Shown here piece by piece: positions 44,609 to 53,438 of a DNA stretch of 64,000 bases. The stretch lies in the NCBI RefSeq assembly GCF_003076755.1, contig NZ_QDKM01000004.1:62001-126000 (forward strand), read 5' to 3'. Origin of the DNA: Pararhodobacter oceanensis. GTDB taxonomy: Bacteria; Pseudomonadota; Alphaproteobacteria; Rhodobacterales; Rhodobacteraceae. The notes beneath the pieces are model-generated. The model saw only the letters and a program-made list of their open reading frames with translations. It had not been told where the DNA came from and made no database searches. Both the position numbers and the translations under genes were made by a program. The stretch's first letter is position 1. Every line of letters starts with the position of its first letter.

Positions 44609-44747
44609 CCGCGCATCGCCAGACCGCGGGATGGCGACCCTAACCGTGGAGCGGCGCGCTTTATGGCGGCTGTATCCGCAAGTCAGCTGAACGAAGCACC
44701 CAGCCCCACCAGATCGCCAGCCCTGCGGGCGGTCTGGCGATGCGCGG
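44609..44747. repeat. Inverted-repeat element 1 (139 bp, 19-bp perfect terminal repeats)
   Basis: CCGCGCATCGCCAGACCGC (44609-44627) is exactly reverse-complementary to 44729-44747. Homology with element 2 continues ~30 bases past the right end (CGGCT(C/T)CGCCT(C/T)GATTCC, then GCGCGGGG). An inner ATCGCCAG/CTGGCGAT hairpin lies at the right end. Confidence 0.8.
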
Positions 44748-44867
44748 CGGCTCCGCCTCGATTCCGCGCGGGGCATTGATCAGCGATTTCGCCTTTCGCT
44801 TTGCGCAATGAAGATGCGTCGACTTTGAGCGCCACGATCCCAGCCTCTGAACACGTAGCAACGCTAG

Positions 44868-45003
44868 CCGCGCATCGCCAGACCGCGGGGTGGCGACCTG
44901 AGAATTGAACGATGCGCTTGATGGTGCGTTCTGCATCCATCAGACGAGCGGCGCGCTTACATCGACCAATCGCCAGCCCGGGGGGCGGTCTGGCGATGCG
45001 CGG
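44868..45003. repeat. Inverted-repeat element 2 (136 bp, same 19-bp terminal repeats)
   Basis: The same 19-base arm at 44868-44886 and its exact reverse complement at 44985-45003. The interior differs from element 1 except next to the arms, so the ends are conserved and the middle is not. Confidence 0.8.
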
Positions 45004-45137
45004 CGGCTTCGCCTTGATTCCGCGCGGGGAAGCAGGACCGATCTCGTCTTGATCGCACGCGGCTAAAGCCCATTCACCCCAAGCCTTGTCATTCCTCATT
45101 GAACCGTGTTCTCTAACAGTGAAAGGGGTGAGGGCAT

Positions 45138-46391
45138 ATGCGTTACAGCGGACTTCGGGTCTTTACCCAAGGGCTCTTGGGCAACACCGGCTGGAAACCG
45201 GCCTGGCGCAAACCCGCGCCGAAAGCCGAGTATGACGTGGTGATCATCGGCGGCGGCGGCCACGGGCTGGCAACCGCCTATTATTTGGCGAAAAAACACG
45301 GAATCACCAATGTCGCGGTGCTTGAGCGCGGCTATCTCGGCGGCGGCAATATCGGCCGCAACACGACGATTGTGCGGGCCAATTACTTCCTCCCCGGCAA
45401 TAGCGAATTCTACAGCCACTCACTGAAACTCTGGGAGGGGCTGGAGGCGGATCTTAACTATAATACCATGCACAGCCAGCGCGGGCTGATCAATCTGTTC
45501 CACTCGGACGGGCAGCGCGATGCCTTCGCGCGGCGCGGCAATGCGATGCTGGCGCAGGGCGACGACGCGGTACTGCTCAGCCGCGAAGAGGTGCGCGAGA
45601 AACTGCCCTATCTCGACTATGAGCAAGCGCGGTTTCCAATTTACGGCGGGCTTTACCACCCGCGTGGCGGCACCGCCCGCCATGATGCCGTCGCTTGGGG
45701 CTATGCCCGCGGCGCCGACCAGCGCGGCGTTGATCTGATCGAGAATTGCGCGGTCACCGGCATTGATATCGCGGGCGGCAAGGTCACCGGCGTGCAGACC
45801 ACGCGCGGGGCGATCCGAGCCAAGAAAGTCGCGATGGTGGTCGCCGGACGCTCGTCTCAGGTGGCCGAGATGGCGGGGATGCGGCTGCCGATCGAAAGCC
45901 ATGTGCTGCAGGCCTTTGTCACCGAGGGGCTGAAGCCGGTGATTAACCATGTGGTCAGCTTTGGCATGGGGCATTTCTATATCAGCCAGTCGGACAAAGG
46001 CGGTCTCGTATTCGGCGGTGATCTGGATTTCTACGCCTCTTACGCGGCGCGCGGCAATCTGCCGAGGGTCGAACAGGTGATGGAAGCGGGGATGACCTTG
46101 ATGCCGATGATCGGGCGGGCGAAAATCCTGCGCTCTTGGGGCGGGATTATGGATATGTCGCCCGATGGCTCGCCGATCATCGACCGCACCGATATTGACG
46201 GGCTGTTCGTCAATTGCGGTTGGAATTACGGCGGGTTCAAAGCGGTGCCGGCCTCGGGCGACAGTCTGGCGCATCTGCTGGCCACGGGGCGCCCACTGGA
46301 GGTGGCCAAGGGCTTCCGGCTGGACCGGTTCCGCACAGGGCGAGGGCTGATGGACGAAGAAGGCACCGGATCGCAGCATAATCTGCATTGA
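45138..46391 (+). CDS. soxB: Sarcosine oxidase, beta subunit
   Basis: 417 aa, heterotetrameric sarcosine oxidase subunit that oxidises sarcosine to glycine and passes the methyl as formaldehyde to THF. FAD motif DVVIIGGGGHGLATAYYLAK, then RNTTIVRANYFLPGN; H182 in GGTARHDAVAWG is the expected covalent FMN attachment His. First gene of soxBDAG; a GTGAGGG precedes ATG 45138. Confidence 0.97.
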   Translation: MRYSGLRVFTQGLLGNTGWKPAWRKPAPKAEYDVVIIGGGGHGLATAYYLAKKHGITNVAVLERGYLGGGNIGRNTTIVRANYFLPGNSEFYSHSLKLWEGLEADLNYNTMHSQRGLINLFHSDGQRDAFARRGNAMLAQGDDAVLLSREEVREKLPYLDYEQARFPIYGGLYHPRGGTARHDAVAWGYARGADQRGVDLIENCAVTGIDIAGGKVTGVQTTRGAIRAKKVAMVVAGRSSQVAEMAGMRLPIESHVLQAFVTEGLKPVINHVVSFGMGHFYISQSDKGGLVFGGDLDFYASYAARGNLPRVEQVMEAGMTLMPMIGRAKILRSWGGIMDMSPDGSPIIDRTDIDGLFVNCGWNYGGFKAVPASGDSLAHLLATGRPLEVAKGFRLDRFRTGRGLMDEEGTGSQHNLH

Positions 46392-46427
46392 GACGGGCGC
46401 GGGAATGGGTTTTCACAGGAGGGCAAA

Positions 46428-46700
46428 ATGCGCATAGACTGCCCCTATTGCGGCGCGCGCGATCTACGCGAATACACCTATGGCGGCGCGGCGGCCTATT
46501 TGCAGCGGCCCGAAGCGGAGGCCGAGGCGGCGGCGGATGATGCCGCTTGGGACGCCTATTTGCACCTGCGCGACAACCCCGCCGGACGCACGCGCGATCT
46601 GTGGTTCCATGAGCCCTGCGCGACTTGGCTGGAGGTCGAGCGCGACACCGTCAGCCATGAGATTTTCGCCACCCGCGCGCTGGCCGGGGTGCGGACATGA
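46428..46700 (+). CDS. soxD: Sarcosine oxidase, delta subunit
   Basis: 90 aa zinc-binding subunit. Zinc ligands CPYC (C5, C8) and WFHEPC (H61, C64) are present. Starts 36 bases after soxB with GGAGGGC before the ATG; stop overlaps soxA start (ATGA, 46697-46700). Confidence 0.96.
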   Translation: MRIDCPYCGARDLREYTYGGAAAYLQRPEAEAEAAADDAAWDAYLHLRDNPAGRTRDLWFHEPCATWLEVERDTVSHEIFATRALAGVRT

Positions 46701-49636
46701 GCACGCGGCCCAGATCGCAATCGCACCGCATCCCCGGACGCGGCTTGATTGACCGCACAAAGCCGCTGCGGTTTCAATTTGACGGGCGTTCCTATGAAGG
46801 CTTCGCGGGCGATACGCTGGCCTCGGCGCTTTTGGCCAATGGCGTGCGGCTGATGGGGCGGTCGTTCAAATACCACCGCCCGCGCGGGGTGCTGACCGCG
46901 GGCTCTGAGGAACCCAACGCATTGGTCACTGTGCTGGAAGACGGCCAACACACGCCCAATATCCGCGCCACCATGCAAGAGCTTTATGCAGGGCTCAACG
47001 CGCGCAGCCAGAACCGCTGGCCCAGCTTGGGTTTTGACGCGATGGCGGTGAACGACTATGCATCCCCCTTTCTAAGTGCCGGATTTTATTACAAAACATT
47101 CATGTGGCCGCGCGCGTTTTGGGAGCGTCTCTATGAGCCGGTGATCCGCCGCGCGGCGGGTCTGGGCGCGCTCTCGGGCGTCGCCGATACCGCGGTTTAC
47201 GAGAAAGCCTTTGCCCATTGCGACCTTCTGGTGATCGGCGCGGGGCCGAGCGGTTTGATCGCTGCGCTCAGCGCCGGACGCGCGGGGGCGGATGTGATCT
47301 TGGTCGAGGAAGACAGGCGCTTGGGCGGGCGGTTGCTGGCCGACCAGCCGCTGATTGACGGCAAATCCGGCGTGGCCTGGGCGGAGGGGATCGCCGAAGA
47401 ACTGGCGAGCCTGCCGAATGTGCGGGTGATGACGCGGACCACGGTGACCGGCGCCTATGACGGCGGCACTTACGGCGCGTTGGAGCGCGTCGGCTTGCAT
47501 CTGGCACCGCGCGCAGAGCTGCCGCGCGAGTGTTTCTGGCGGATCACCGCGCGGCGCACGGTGCTTTCTGCGGGGGCATTGGAGCGTCCGATTGCGCATC
47601 CTGACAATGACCGGCCCGGGGTGATGCTGGCCTCGGGGCTGCGCGCCTATGTGGCGCGTTGGGGCGTCAATCCCGGCCCGGTGGTGGTGTTTTCCACCAA
47701 CGACTCCGGGCTCGAGGCGGCGCGGGCACTGACCCGCATGGGCGTCGAAGTGGCCGCCTATGTCGACCCGCGCGCGGTGCCGGTGGTCGAGGAATTTCCG
47801 GTCTATGCCAAGGCGCAGGTGGTCGGCACGCAGGGGCGACTGGGGTTGAAAACCGCGGCAATTCAACATGCTGGCGGGATTTCGCAAGTCGATGCGCGGG
47901 TCTTGGCGCTGGCGGGGGGCTGGAACCCTTCGGTGCATCTGGCCTGCCATATGAACGGCAGACCGGCGTGGTCCGAGAAGATCGCGGGCTTCGTGCCAGT
48001 TGCGGATATGGTGCCGGGGATGGCGGCGGCGGGGGCGGCCTCGGGGGTGTTTTCCACTGCGGGCTGTCTTGCCGACGGGCTGAAGGCAGCGCGCGCGGCA
48101 TTGGACGATCTGGGCATCGCGGCGCCGGATGTGCCGCTGCCCTTGGCCGAGGATGCGCCCTATGCGATTGCGCCGCTCTGGGCGGTCGATGCGGGCGGGC
48201 GCGCATGGCTGGATTTTGCCAATGATGTGACCACCAAGGATGTGGCATTGGCGGCGCAGGAAGGCTTTGCCTCGGTCGAGCATATGAAGCGCTACACGAC
48301 GCAAGGCATGGCGCCGGATCAGGGGAAATCGTCGAATGTCGGCGCTCTGGCGGTGCTGGCCGAGGCGAGCGGGCAGAGCATTCCGGCGACCGGCACCACC
48401 ACCTTTCGCCCGCCCTTTGTGCCGGTGTCGATCGCCGCTTTGGGCGCGGGCGGGCGCGGTGAGGGGTTTGCGCCGCGTCGTTTGCTGACCTCGGACGCGC
48501 AATCGCGGGCGATGGGGGCGCCGATGATCGAGGCGGGGCTTTGGTATCGGCCCAGCTATTACCCGCGCGAGGGCGAAGCGGATTGGCGCGCCGCCTGCGA
48601 CCGGGAGGTGCAGATGGTGCGCAAATACGTCGGTATCACCGAGGTTGGAACCCTTGGTAAGATCGACGTGCAAGGCACTGATACCGCACGGTTTTTGGAC
48701 TTTGTCTATTCGAATATGATGTCGACGCTGAAGGTCGGGCGCGCGCGTTACGGGCTGATGCTGCGCGAGGATGGATTTGTCATGGATGACGGCACCTGCG
48801 CGCGAATGTCAGACACTCATTATGTTGTCACCACCACCACCGCCGCCGCCGGATTGGTGATGCGGCATATGGAATTTGCCCATCAGGCGTTTTGCGCCAA
48901 TCTTAACGTCAGATTTACCTCTGTGACCGAGACTTGGGCGCAATTCGCCATTGCCGGCCCGCGCGCGGCGGAGGTTCTGGCGACGGTCTGCGAGGCGCCG
49001 GAACTGCCGTTTATGGGCTGCGCCGAACTCGAGATTGGCGGGATCGCGGGGCGGATCTTTCGGATCTCGTTCTCCGGCGAGATGGGCTATGAAGTGGCGG
49101 TGCCGACGCGTTACGGCGCCGATCTATTCGCGCATCTGGTCCGCGCTGCCGAGGCTTTGGGCGGCGGCGCCTACGGGATGGAAGCACTGAATGTGCTGCG
49201 CATTGAAAAGGGGTTCCTGACCCATGCCGAGCTCGACGGGCGGGTCACGGCAGAGGATATCGGGCTGGGGCGGATGGTCTCGGCCAAGAAGGATTGTATC
49301 GGCAAGGGTGCTAGCCAGCGCCCGGAATTGGTTGCGGCGGGGCGGGCGCAATTGGTCGGGCTGCTGCCGGTCGATCCGGCGCATGAAATCTCGGCCGGGG
49401 CGCATCTTTATGCCAGCGATGCCAAGCCCTTACGCGAGAACGGGCAGGGCTATGTGACCTCGGTCGGGCCGTCGCCGACGCTGGGGCAATGGATCGGGCT
49501 CGGCTTTGTGGTCAACGGGCGCAAGCGGCATGGCGAGGTGCTGCGGCTATACGACGGGCTGCGCGGGCGCGATGTGCCGGTGCAACTGGTCGATCCGGTG
49601 TTTTATGATCCCGAGGGAGGGCGGATGCGTGGTTAA
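46697..49636 (+). CDS. soxA: Sarcosine oxidase, alpha subunit
   Basis: 979 aa, normal length. N-terminal ferredoxin-like domain (FDGRSYEGFAGDTLASALLA), NAD/FAD-binding domain with LVIGAGPSGLIAALSAGRAG, and C-terminal GcvT-type THF domain (FSGEMGYEVAVPTRYG, RIEKGFLTHAELDGR). THF accepts the C1 unit here to form 5,10-methylene-THF. Coupled to soxD and soxG by short overlaps. Confidence 0.97.
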   Translation: MSTRPRSQSHRIPGRGLIDRTKPLRFQFDGRSYEGFAGDTLASALLANGVRLMGRSFKYHRPRGVLTAGSEEPNALVTVLEDGQHTPNIRATMQELYAGLNARSQNRWPSLGFDAMAVNDYASPFLSAGFYYKTFMWPRAFWERLYEPVIRRAAGLGALSGVADTAVYEKAFAHCDLLVIGAGPSGLIAALSAGRAGADVILVEEDRRLGGRLLADQPLIDGKSGVAWAEGIAEELASLPNVRVMTRTTVTGAYDGGTYGALERVGLHLAPRAELPRECFWRITARRTVLSAGALERPIAHPDNDRPGVMLASGLRAYVARWGVNPGPVVVFSTNDSGLEAARALTRMGVEVAAYVDPRAVPVVEEFPVYAKAQVVGTQGRLGLKTAAIQHAGGISQVDARVLALAGGWNPSVHLACHMNGRPAWSEKIAGFVPVADMVPGMAAAGAASGVFSTAGCLADGLKAARAALDDLGIAAPDVPLPLAEDAPYAIAPLWAVDAGGRAWLDFANDVTTKDVALAAQEGFASVEHMKRYTTQGMAPDQGKSSNVGALAVLAEASGQSIPATGTTTFRPPFVPVSIAALGAGGRGEGFAPRRLLTSDAQSRAMGAPMIEAGLWYRPSYYPREGEADWRAACDREVQMVRKYVGITEVGTLGKIDVQGTDTARFLDFVYSNMMSTLKVGRARYGLMLREDGFVMDDGTCARMSDTHYVVTTTTAAAGLVMRHMEFAHQAFCANLNVRFTSVTETWAQFAIAGPRAAEVLATVCEAPELPFMGCAELEIGGIAGRIFRISFSGEMGYEVAVPTRYGADLFAHLVRAAEALGGGAYGMEALNVLRIEKGFLTHAELDGRVTAEDIGLGRMVSAKKDCIGKGASQRPELVAAGRAQLVGLLPVDPAHEISAGAHLYASDAKPLRENGQGYVTSVGPSPTLGQWIGLGFVVNGRKRHGEVLRLYDGLRGRDVPVQLVDPVFYDPEGGRMRG

Positions 49637-50174
49637 ATTGAGGGCAACAGAGCCGACGCCGCGCCTGCCCTTGGAGATCGGCGCGGCGCGGCTGGCCGCG
49701 GTCGATGCGGGGCAGGTGACCTCGGTCGCGCCCTATCCCGGCTGTGATGTGACGCCCGTCTTGGCCTCTGCCGGGCTGGCGTTTCCGGCGCCGAATTCCA
49801 TGGCGGCGTCGGGGGCATTGCGCATTGTCTGGGCCGGGCGCGAGATGGCGTTTTTGCTGGGCGGTCCGGCGCCCGAAGGGCTGGAGGATCTGGCGGCGCT
49901 GAGCGATCAAAGCGACGGCTGGGTGTTCGTGCAACTCACCGGTGCTGCGGCGCGCGATGTGCTGGCGCGGGTGACGCCCTTGGACCTGCGCGATGCGGCG
50001 ATGCCGGTGGCAAGTGCTGCGCGCACATTGATCAATCATATGCCGGCGCTGATCCTGCACAACGCGCCGCAAGCCTATGAAATCGCGGTGTTTCGCTCAA
50101 TGGCCGCGACGCTGGTCGAGGAGTTGGAAGCGGCAATGACAGCGGTGGCGGCGCGGGCGGAATTGACCGCTTAG
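49629..50174 (+). CDS. soxG: Sarcosine oxidase, gamma subunit
   Basis: 181 aa. GTG 49629 is taken as start: GGAGG lies 9 bases before it and the start overlaps the soxA stop by 8 bases. Conserved parts are WVFVQLTGAAARDVLARVTP, LDLR and YEIAVFRSMAATLVEELEAA. The stop overlaps the convergent DeoR gene by 4 bases. Completes soxBDAG; glyA, folD and purU often seen with this operon are not here. Confidence 0.92.
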   Translation: MVKLRATEPTPRLPLEIGAARLAAVDAGQVTSVAPYPGCDVTPVLASAGLAFPAPNSMAASGALRIVWAGREMAFLLGGPAPEGLEDLAALSDQSDGWVFVQLTGAAARDVLARVTPLDLRDAAMPVASAARTLINHMPALILHNAPQAYEIAVFRSMAATLVEELEAAMTAVAARAELTA

Positions 50175-50935
50175 GGCTGGGCGATCTCGATCCGCGTGTC
50201 CCAATCTGCGCAGCGCGTTTTCAGCGCGGCGGGCAGGCCGCGGTCGATGAAAAGCGCGTCAAGTTCCGACAGCGAGGCAATACGCGCGGGGGCGCTGCGG
50301 CTGAGTTTGGAGTGGTCGCTGACCAGCCATGTCTGGCGCGCTTGCGACAGTAGCGCCTGACTGACGCCGACCTCTTGAATGTCATAGTCCAATAGATCGC
50401 CCTCCGCGTCGAGCGCCGAACAGCCGATCACCGCGATATCGACCTTGAACCGCGCAATCGCCGCCTGCGTCAGCGCGCCGGTCAAGCCGCCGTCCGAGCG
50501 CCGTAAAGCGCCGCCGGTGACGATAACCTGACAGTCAGGATTGTCGGCCAAGATATTGGCAACATTCATATTATTGGTGATCACCATCAGCCCTTCGTGA
50601 CGCACCAACTCTCGCGCCACGGCCTCGGTGGTGGTGCCGATGGCCAGAAACACCGAGGCGCCCTGCGGGATCTGCGCGGCGCAGTGGCGGGCGATGGCGC
50701 GTTTGGCCTCGGCGTTGAGCGCGGCGCGTTCTTGGTAGCCGATATTCACCGTGCCCGAGCGCAGGATCGCGCCGCCATGCACGCGTTCCAGCTTGCCGGC
50801 AACATCCAGTTCCGCCAGATCGCGGCGAATCGTCTGCGCGGTCACCCCGAAACGCGCCGCCAGATCATCGACCGTCACCCGCCCCTCGGCGCGCGCGATA
50901 TCGACAATATCCGGCAATCGAAAGCCCTGCGCCAT
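50171..50935 (-). CDS. DeoR/GlpR-family transcriptional regulator
   Basis: 254 aa from ATG 50935. DeoR HTH at residues ~8-55 (VDDLAARFGVTAQTIRRDLA, LERVHGGAI) and a phosphosugar-isomerase-like sensor domain (ALNAEAKRAIARHCAAQI, FLAIGTTTEAVARELVRHEG, SDHSKLSRSAP). Members usually respond to sugar phosphates or glycerol-3-phosphate. Convergent with soxG, so it need not control it. No partner operon of the GlpD type is adjacent. Confidence 0.9.
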   Translation of the reverse strand: MAQGFRLPDIVDIARAEGRVTVDDLAARFGVTAQTIRRDLAELDVAGKLERVHGGAILRSGTVNIGYQERAALNAEAKRAIARHCAAQIPQGASVFLAIGTTTEAVARELVRHEGLMVITNNMNVANILADNPDCQVIVTGGALRRSDGGLTGALTQAAIARFKVDIAVIGCSALDAEGDLLDYDIQEVGVSQALLSQARQTWLVSDHSKLSRSAPARIASLSELDALFIDRGLPAALKTRCADWDTRIEIAQP

Positions 50936-51119
50936 GATTCTTGCCTCATCCTTGCTCCGTGGCCCGCATTGTCGGCGCTGGGGCAGGGTGACGCAAGCGC
51001 CAAGCCTTGTGCCTCGCGGTGGAATGTGATCCTCAAGGGGCGGAATTTCCGCATGCATAAGGTTTTCTCGCGGTAGAATGCAAGGTAACCTGCGCGCAAA
51101 TCGACAACAGGAGCGCCCG

Positions 51120-51632
51120 ATGGCCGACTATAAAGACCCCGAAAACACGATTCTGATGGAACTCAAAGGCGGCACCGTGGTGATCGAACTGCTGCCCGAG
51201 ATCGCGCCCGAGCATTGCGCACGGATGAAAAGCCTTGCGCGTGCAGGGGCTTACGACAATGTCGTGTTCCACCGCGTGATCGACGGCTTCATGGCGCAGA
51301 CCGGCGATGTGGCCAATGGCAACACTTCGAAGAATTTCAACATGGGCCGCGCCGGCACCGGTGGCTCGGATATGCCCGATCTGCCGGCGGAATTCTCGGG
51401 CATCCCGCATGACCGTGGCACGCTGGGTGCGGCGCGTTCGCAGAACCCGAATTCGGCCAATAGCCAGTTCTTCATTAATTTTAGCGACAATCATTTTCTC
51501 AATCGCCAGTATACGGTCTATGGTCGTGTGGTCTCGGGGATGGAACATGTCGATGCGATCACCCGTGGTGAGCCGCCGCGCGAACCCGATGTGATGATCA
51601 GCGTCAAGGTGGCTGCAGATGCGGCGGCTTAA
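51120..51632 (+). CDS. Cytosolic cyclophilin-type peptidyl-prolyl isomerase
   Basis: 170 aa from ATG 51120, with CAGGAG before it. Cyclophilin core: FHRVIDGFMAQTGDV, SANSQFFINFSDNHFLN, YGRVVSGMEHVDAI; catalytic Arg in FHRVI and the QFFI strand are present. No signal peptide, so PpiB-like. Its end overlaps the next, exported cyclophilin gene by 14 bases. Confidence 0.92.
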   Translation: MADYKDPENTILMELKGGTVVIELLPEIAPEHCARMKSLARAGAYDNVVFHRVIDGFMAQTGDVANGNTSKNFNMGRAGTGGSDMPDLPAEFSGIPHDRGTLGAARSQNPNSANSQFFINFSDNHFLNRQYTVYGRVVSGMEHVDAITRGEPPREPDVMISVKVAADAAA

Positions 51633-52260
51633 GGGGCTGACGGCTGCGCTGGCGCTGGGGCTGTTGCCCTTTGCGGCGCTGGCGGATGAGCGGGCGGAAA
51701 CCGCGCTGCCGGTGCTGGAGATTGACGTCGCGGGCGGCGTCGAGGGCATGATCTCGGTGCAATTGCGCCCCGATCTGGCCCCCGATCACGTGGCGCGGAT
51801 CATCGCGCTGGCCGAGGCTGACGCCTATGACAATGTGGTGTTTCACCGCGTGATCGAAGGCTTCATGGCGCAGACCGGCGATGTGCAATACGGGGTGCGC
51901 GGGGCGGATACGCGGCGGGCAGGCATGGGCGGATCGGAGCTGCCCGATCTGCAGGCCGAGTTCACCGCGACGCCTTTTGAGCGCGGCGTGATGGGTATGG
52001 CGCGGGCACAATCGCCGCATTCCGCGAACAGCCAGTTCTTCCTGATGTTCGCCGAGGCGCCGTTTCTGAACGGGCAATACACCGTGTTGGGCGAGATCAT
52101 CGACGGATTCGACGTGCTGGATTCGATCAAACTGGGACGCGGGCCGAATGGCGCGGTTCTGGGTGAGCCGGATTATATGGCCGATGTGCGCGTGGTCTAC
52201 GCGGCAGAAGGCGATGAAGCGGAAGCGGCCGAAGATATGGCCGAGGCTGCAAGCGACTGA
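51619..52260 (+). CDS. Exported cyclophilin-type peptidyl-prolyl isomerase
   Basis: 213 aa with a cleavable-looking signal peptide (MRRLKGLTAALALGLLPFAA then LADE) and a cyclophilin domain (FHRVIEGFMAQTGDVQ, SANSQFFLMFAEAPFLNGQY). The C-terminus is acidic and Ala-rich (EAEAAEDMAEAASD). Probably periplasmic PpiA-like. The pair with the cytosolic gene looks like a tandem duplication with one copy gaining export. Confidence 0.9.
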   Translation: MRRLKGLTAALALGLLPFAALADERAETALPVLEIDVAGGVEGMISVQLRPDLAPDHVARIIALAEADAYDNVVFHRVIEGFMAQTGDVQYGVRGADTRRAGMGGSELPDLQAEFTATPFERGVMGMARAQSPHSANSQFFLMFAEAPFLNGQYTVLGEIIDGFDVLDSIKLGRGPNGAVLGEPDYMADVRVVYAAEGDEAEAAEDMAEAASD

Positions 52261-52563
52261 TATCCGGTCGAAAATCATCTGCGAGAAGCGGCCCGCCGGT
52301 GTGACTGGCGGGCCGTTTTCTATCGGGGCTTTGGCGAAATCTTTGGCACGGGAACGTGGATTATTGGGGTGGCGGCGCCCCAGTGCGGCTGCGGTTGGCT
52401 GAGAAAACACCACTGATCAGTGAGCCGAACCCCGCCGGACCCGCTTAGGGCGCGATGTCGCAGCGATGTTCACGCCGAAGTGCCCCACAGGGCTTTATTT
52501 CCCCGTGGAACTGCGTCATATATCAAACCCAGATTGACTCCGTCCAAGACTGGGAACCCGGCA
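52261..52563. other. Intergenic region, 303 bp
   Basis: Holds the terminator of the cyclophilin pair at 52289-52319; the rest is the presumed promoter region of the NDUFA12-like gene, with TTGACT at 52532 as a possible -35. No gene seen. Confidence 0.6.
52289..52319 (+). terminator. Rho-independent terminator
   Basis: CGGCCCGCC (52289-52297) pairs perfectly with GGCGGGCCG (52307-52315), followed by TTTT. Confidence 0.85.
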
Positions 52564-52938
52564 ATGAAATTCCTTCTTCGCATCCTGACATGGTGGAACG
52601 GCCAAACGCTTGGCGTCCAGTTGTTTACATGGCGCAAAGGCGTCAAAGTGGGCGAGGATGCGCAGGGCAACCTGTTTTACCGCACCAAAGACGGCAAACG
52701 CCGCTGGGTGGTCTATAATGGTGAGGTCGAGGCGAGCCGGGTGAGCCCGGATTGGCACGGCTGGCTGCACCACACTTGGGATGAGGCGCCGTCCGAGCAT
52801 CCGCTGCCGCGCAAGACCTGGGAAAAGCCGCATGAACCGAACCATACCGGCACCGCGCAGGCCTATGTTCCCGCCGGGTCGCTGCGCCGTCCGGCACCTG
52901 TCGCTCGGCAGGATTATGAGGCGTGGCAGCCCGAGTAA
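52564..52938 (+). CDS. NADH:ubiquinone oxidoreductase NDUFA12/B17.2-like subunit
   Basis: 124 aa accessory complex I protein shared by alphaproteobacteria and mitochondria. Landmarks: [60 protein letters not shown] and [10 protein letters not shown]. Encoded away from the nuo operon, as is usual, and followed by mlaD-like and DUF2155 genes. Confidence 0.95.
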   Translation: MKFLLRILTWWNGQTLGVQLFTWRKGVKVGEDAQGNLFYRTKDGKRRWVVYNGEVEASRVSPDWHGWLHHTWDEAPSEHPLPRKTWEKPHEPNHTGTAQAYVPAGSLRRPAPVARQDYEAWQPE

Positions 52939-52973
52939 GGCGCAAATTGCGGCCTGAAAACAAAGGTGTAGCC

Positions 52974-53438
52974 ATGGGGTATCGCACATGGGAAGTGGTG
53001 CTGGGGGCCGCCGTTATGGTGGTCGCCGTGGCGTTCGTCGCGTTTGCGCTGCGCAGCACCGGCACCACATGGACGCAGGGCGGGACCTATCCGCTGCATG
53101 CCACTTTCCGCTCGGCGGAGGGGGTGCGAATGGGCACCGATGTGCGGCTGGCGGGGGTGAAAATCGGCTCGGTCGGCGGGCTGAGCCTTGATCCGCAGAG
53201 TTTTCGCGCGCAGGTGACGGTGAATATTGATCCGGCGATTGAGTTGCCGCGGGACAGCTCGATTCAGGTCGCCTCCGAGGGGCTTTTGGGCGGCACTTTC
53301 ATTGAAATCCTGCCCGGTGGTGATTTTGACAATCTGGCCGCGGGCGAGAGTTTTCAGGACACCCAAAGCGCGGTTTCGCTGGTGACTTTGCTGTTGCGGT
53401 TCGTCACCGGATCCTCGAGCGAGGAGGCGGTGCAATGA
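52974..53438 (+). CDS. mlaD: MlaD-type outer-membrane lipid asymmetry protein
   Basis: 154 aa with one N-terminal membrane anchor (residues ~7-28) and one MCE domain (FRSAEGVRMGTDVRLAGVKI, LPRDSSIQVASEGLLGGTFI, EILPGGDFDNLAAG). Periplasmic phospholipid-transfer component of the Mla system; MlaEF are elsewhere. Overlaps the DUF2155 gene start by 4 bases. Confidence 0.92.
   Translation: MGYRTWEVVLGAAVMVVAVAFVAFALRSTGTTWTQGGTYPLHATFRSAEGVRMGTDVRLAGVKIGSVGGLSLDPQSFRAQVTVNIDPAIELPRDSSIQVASEGLLGGTFIEILPGGDFDNLAAGESFQDTQSAVSLVTLLLRFVTGSSSEEAVQ

Larger units (their letters stand above)
44557..45137. other. Intergenic region of 581 bp holding two inverted-repeat elements
   Basis: No gene supported; open frames across it (with PPRIARPP-type translations) are the repeats themselves. 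Contains element 1 (44609-44747) and element 2 (44868-45003) and the sox promoter region beyond 45040. Confidence 0.7.

Noticed and set aside
42574-44616. 680-aa open frame opposite the fused ABC ATPase
   Set aside because: Antisense shadow of two complete nucleotide-binding domains.
44480-45099. Two similar small open frames on the - strand (PPRIARPP type)
   Set aside because: They are translations of the duplicated inverted-repeat elements, without RBS, so the similarity is of DNA, not of protein genes.
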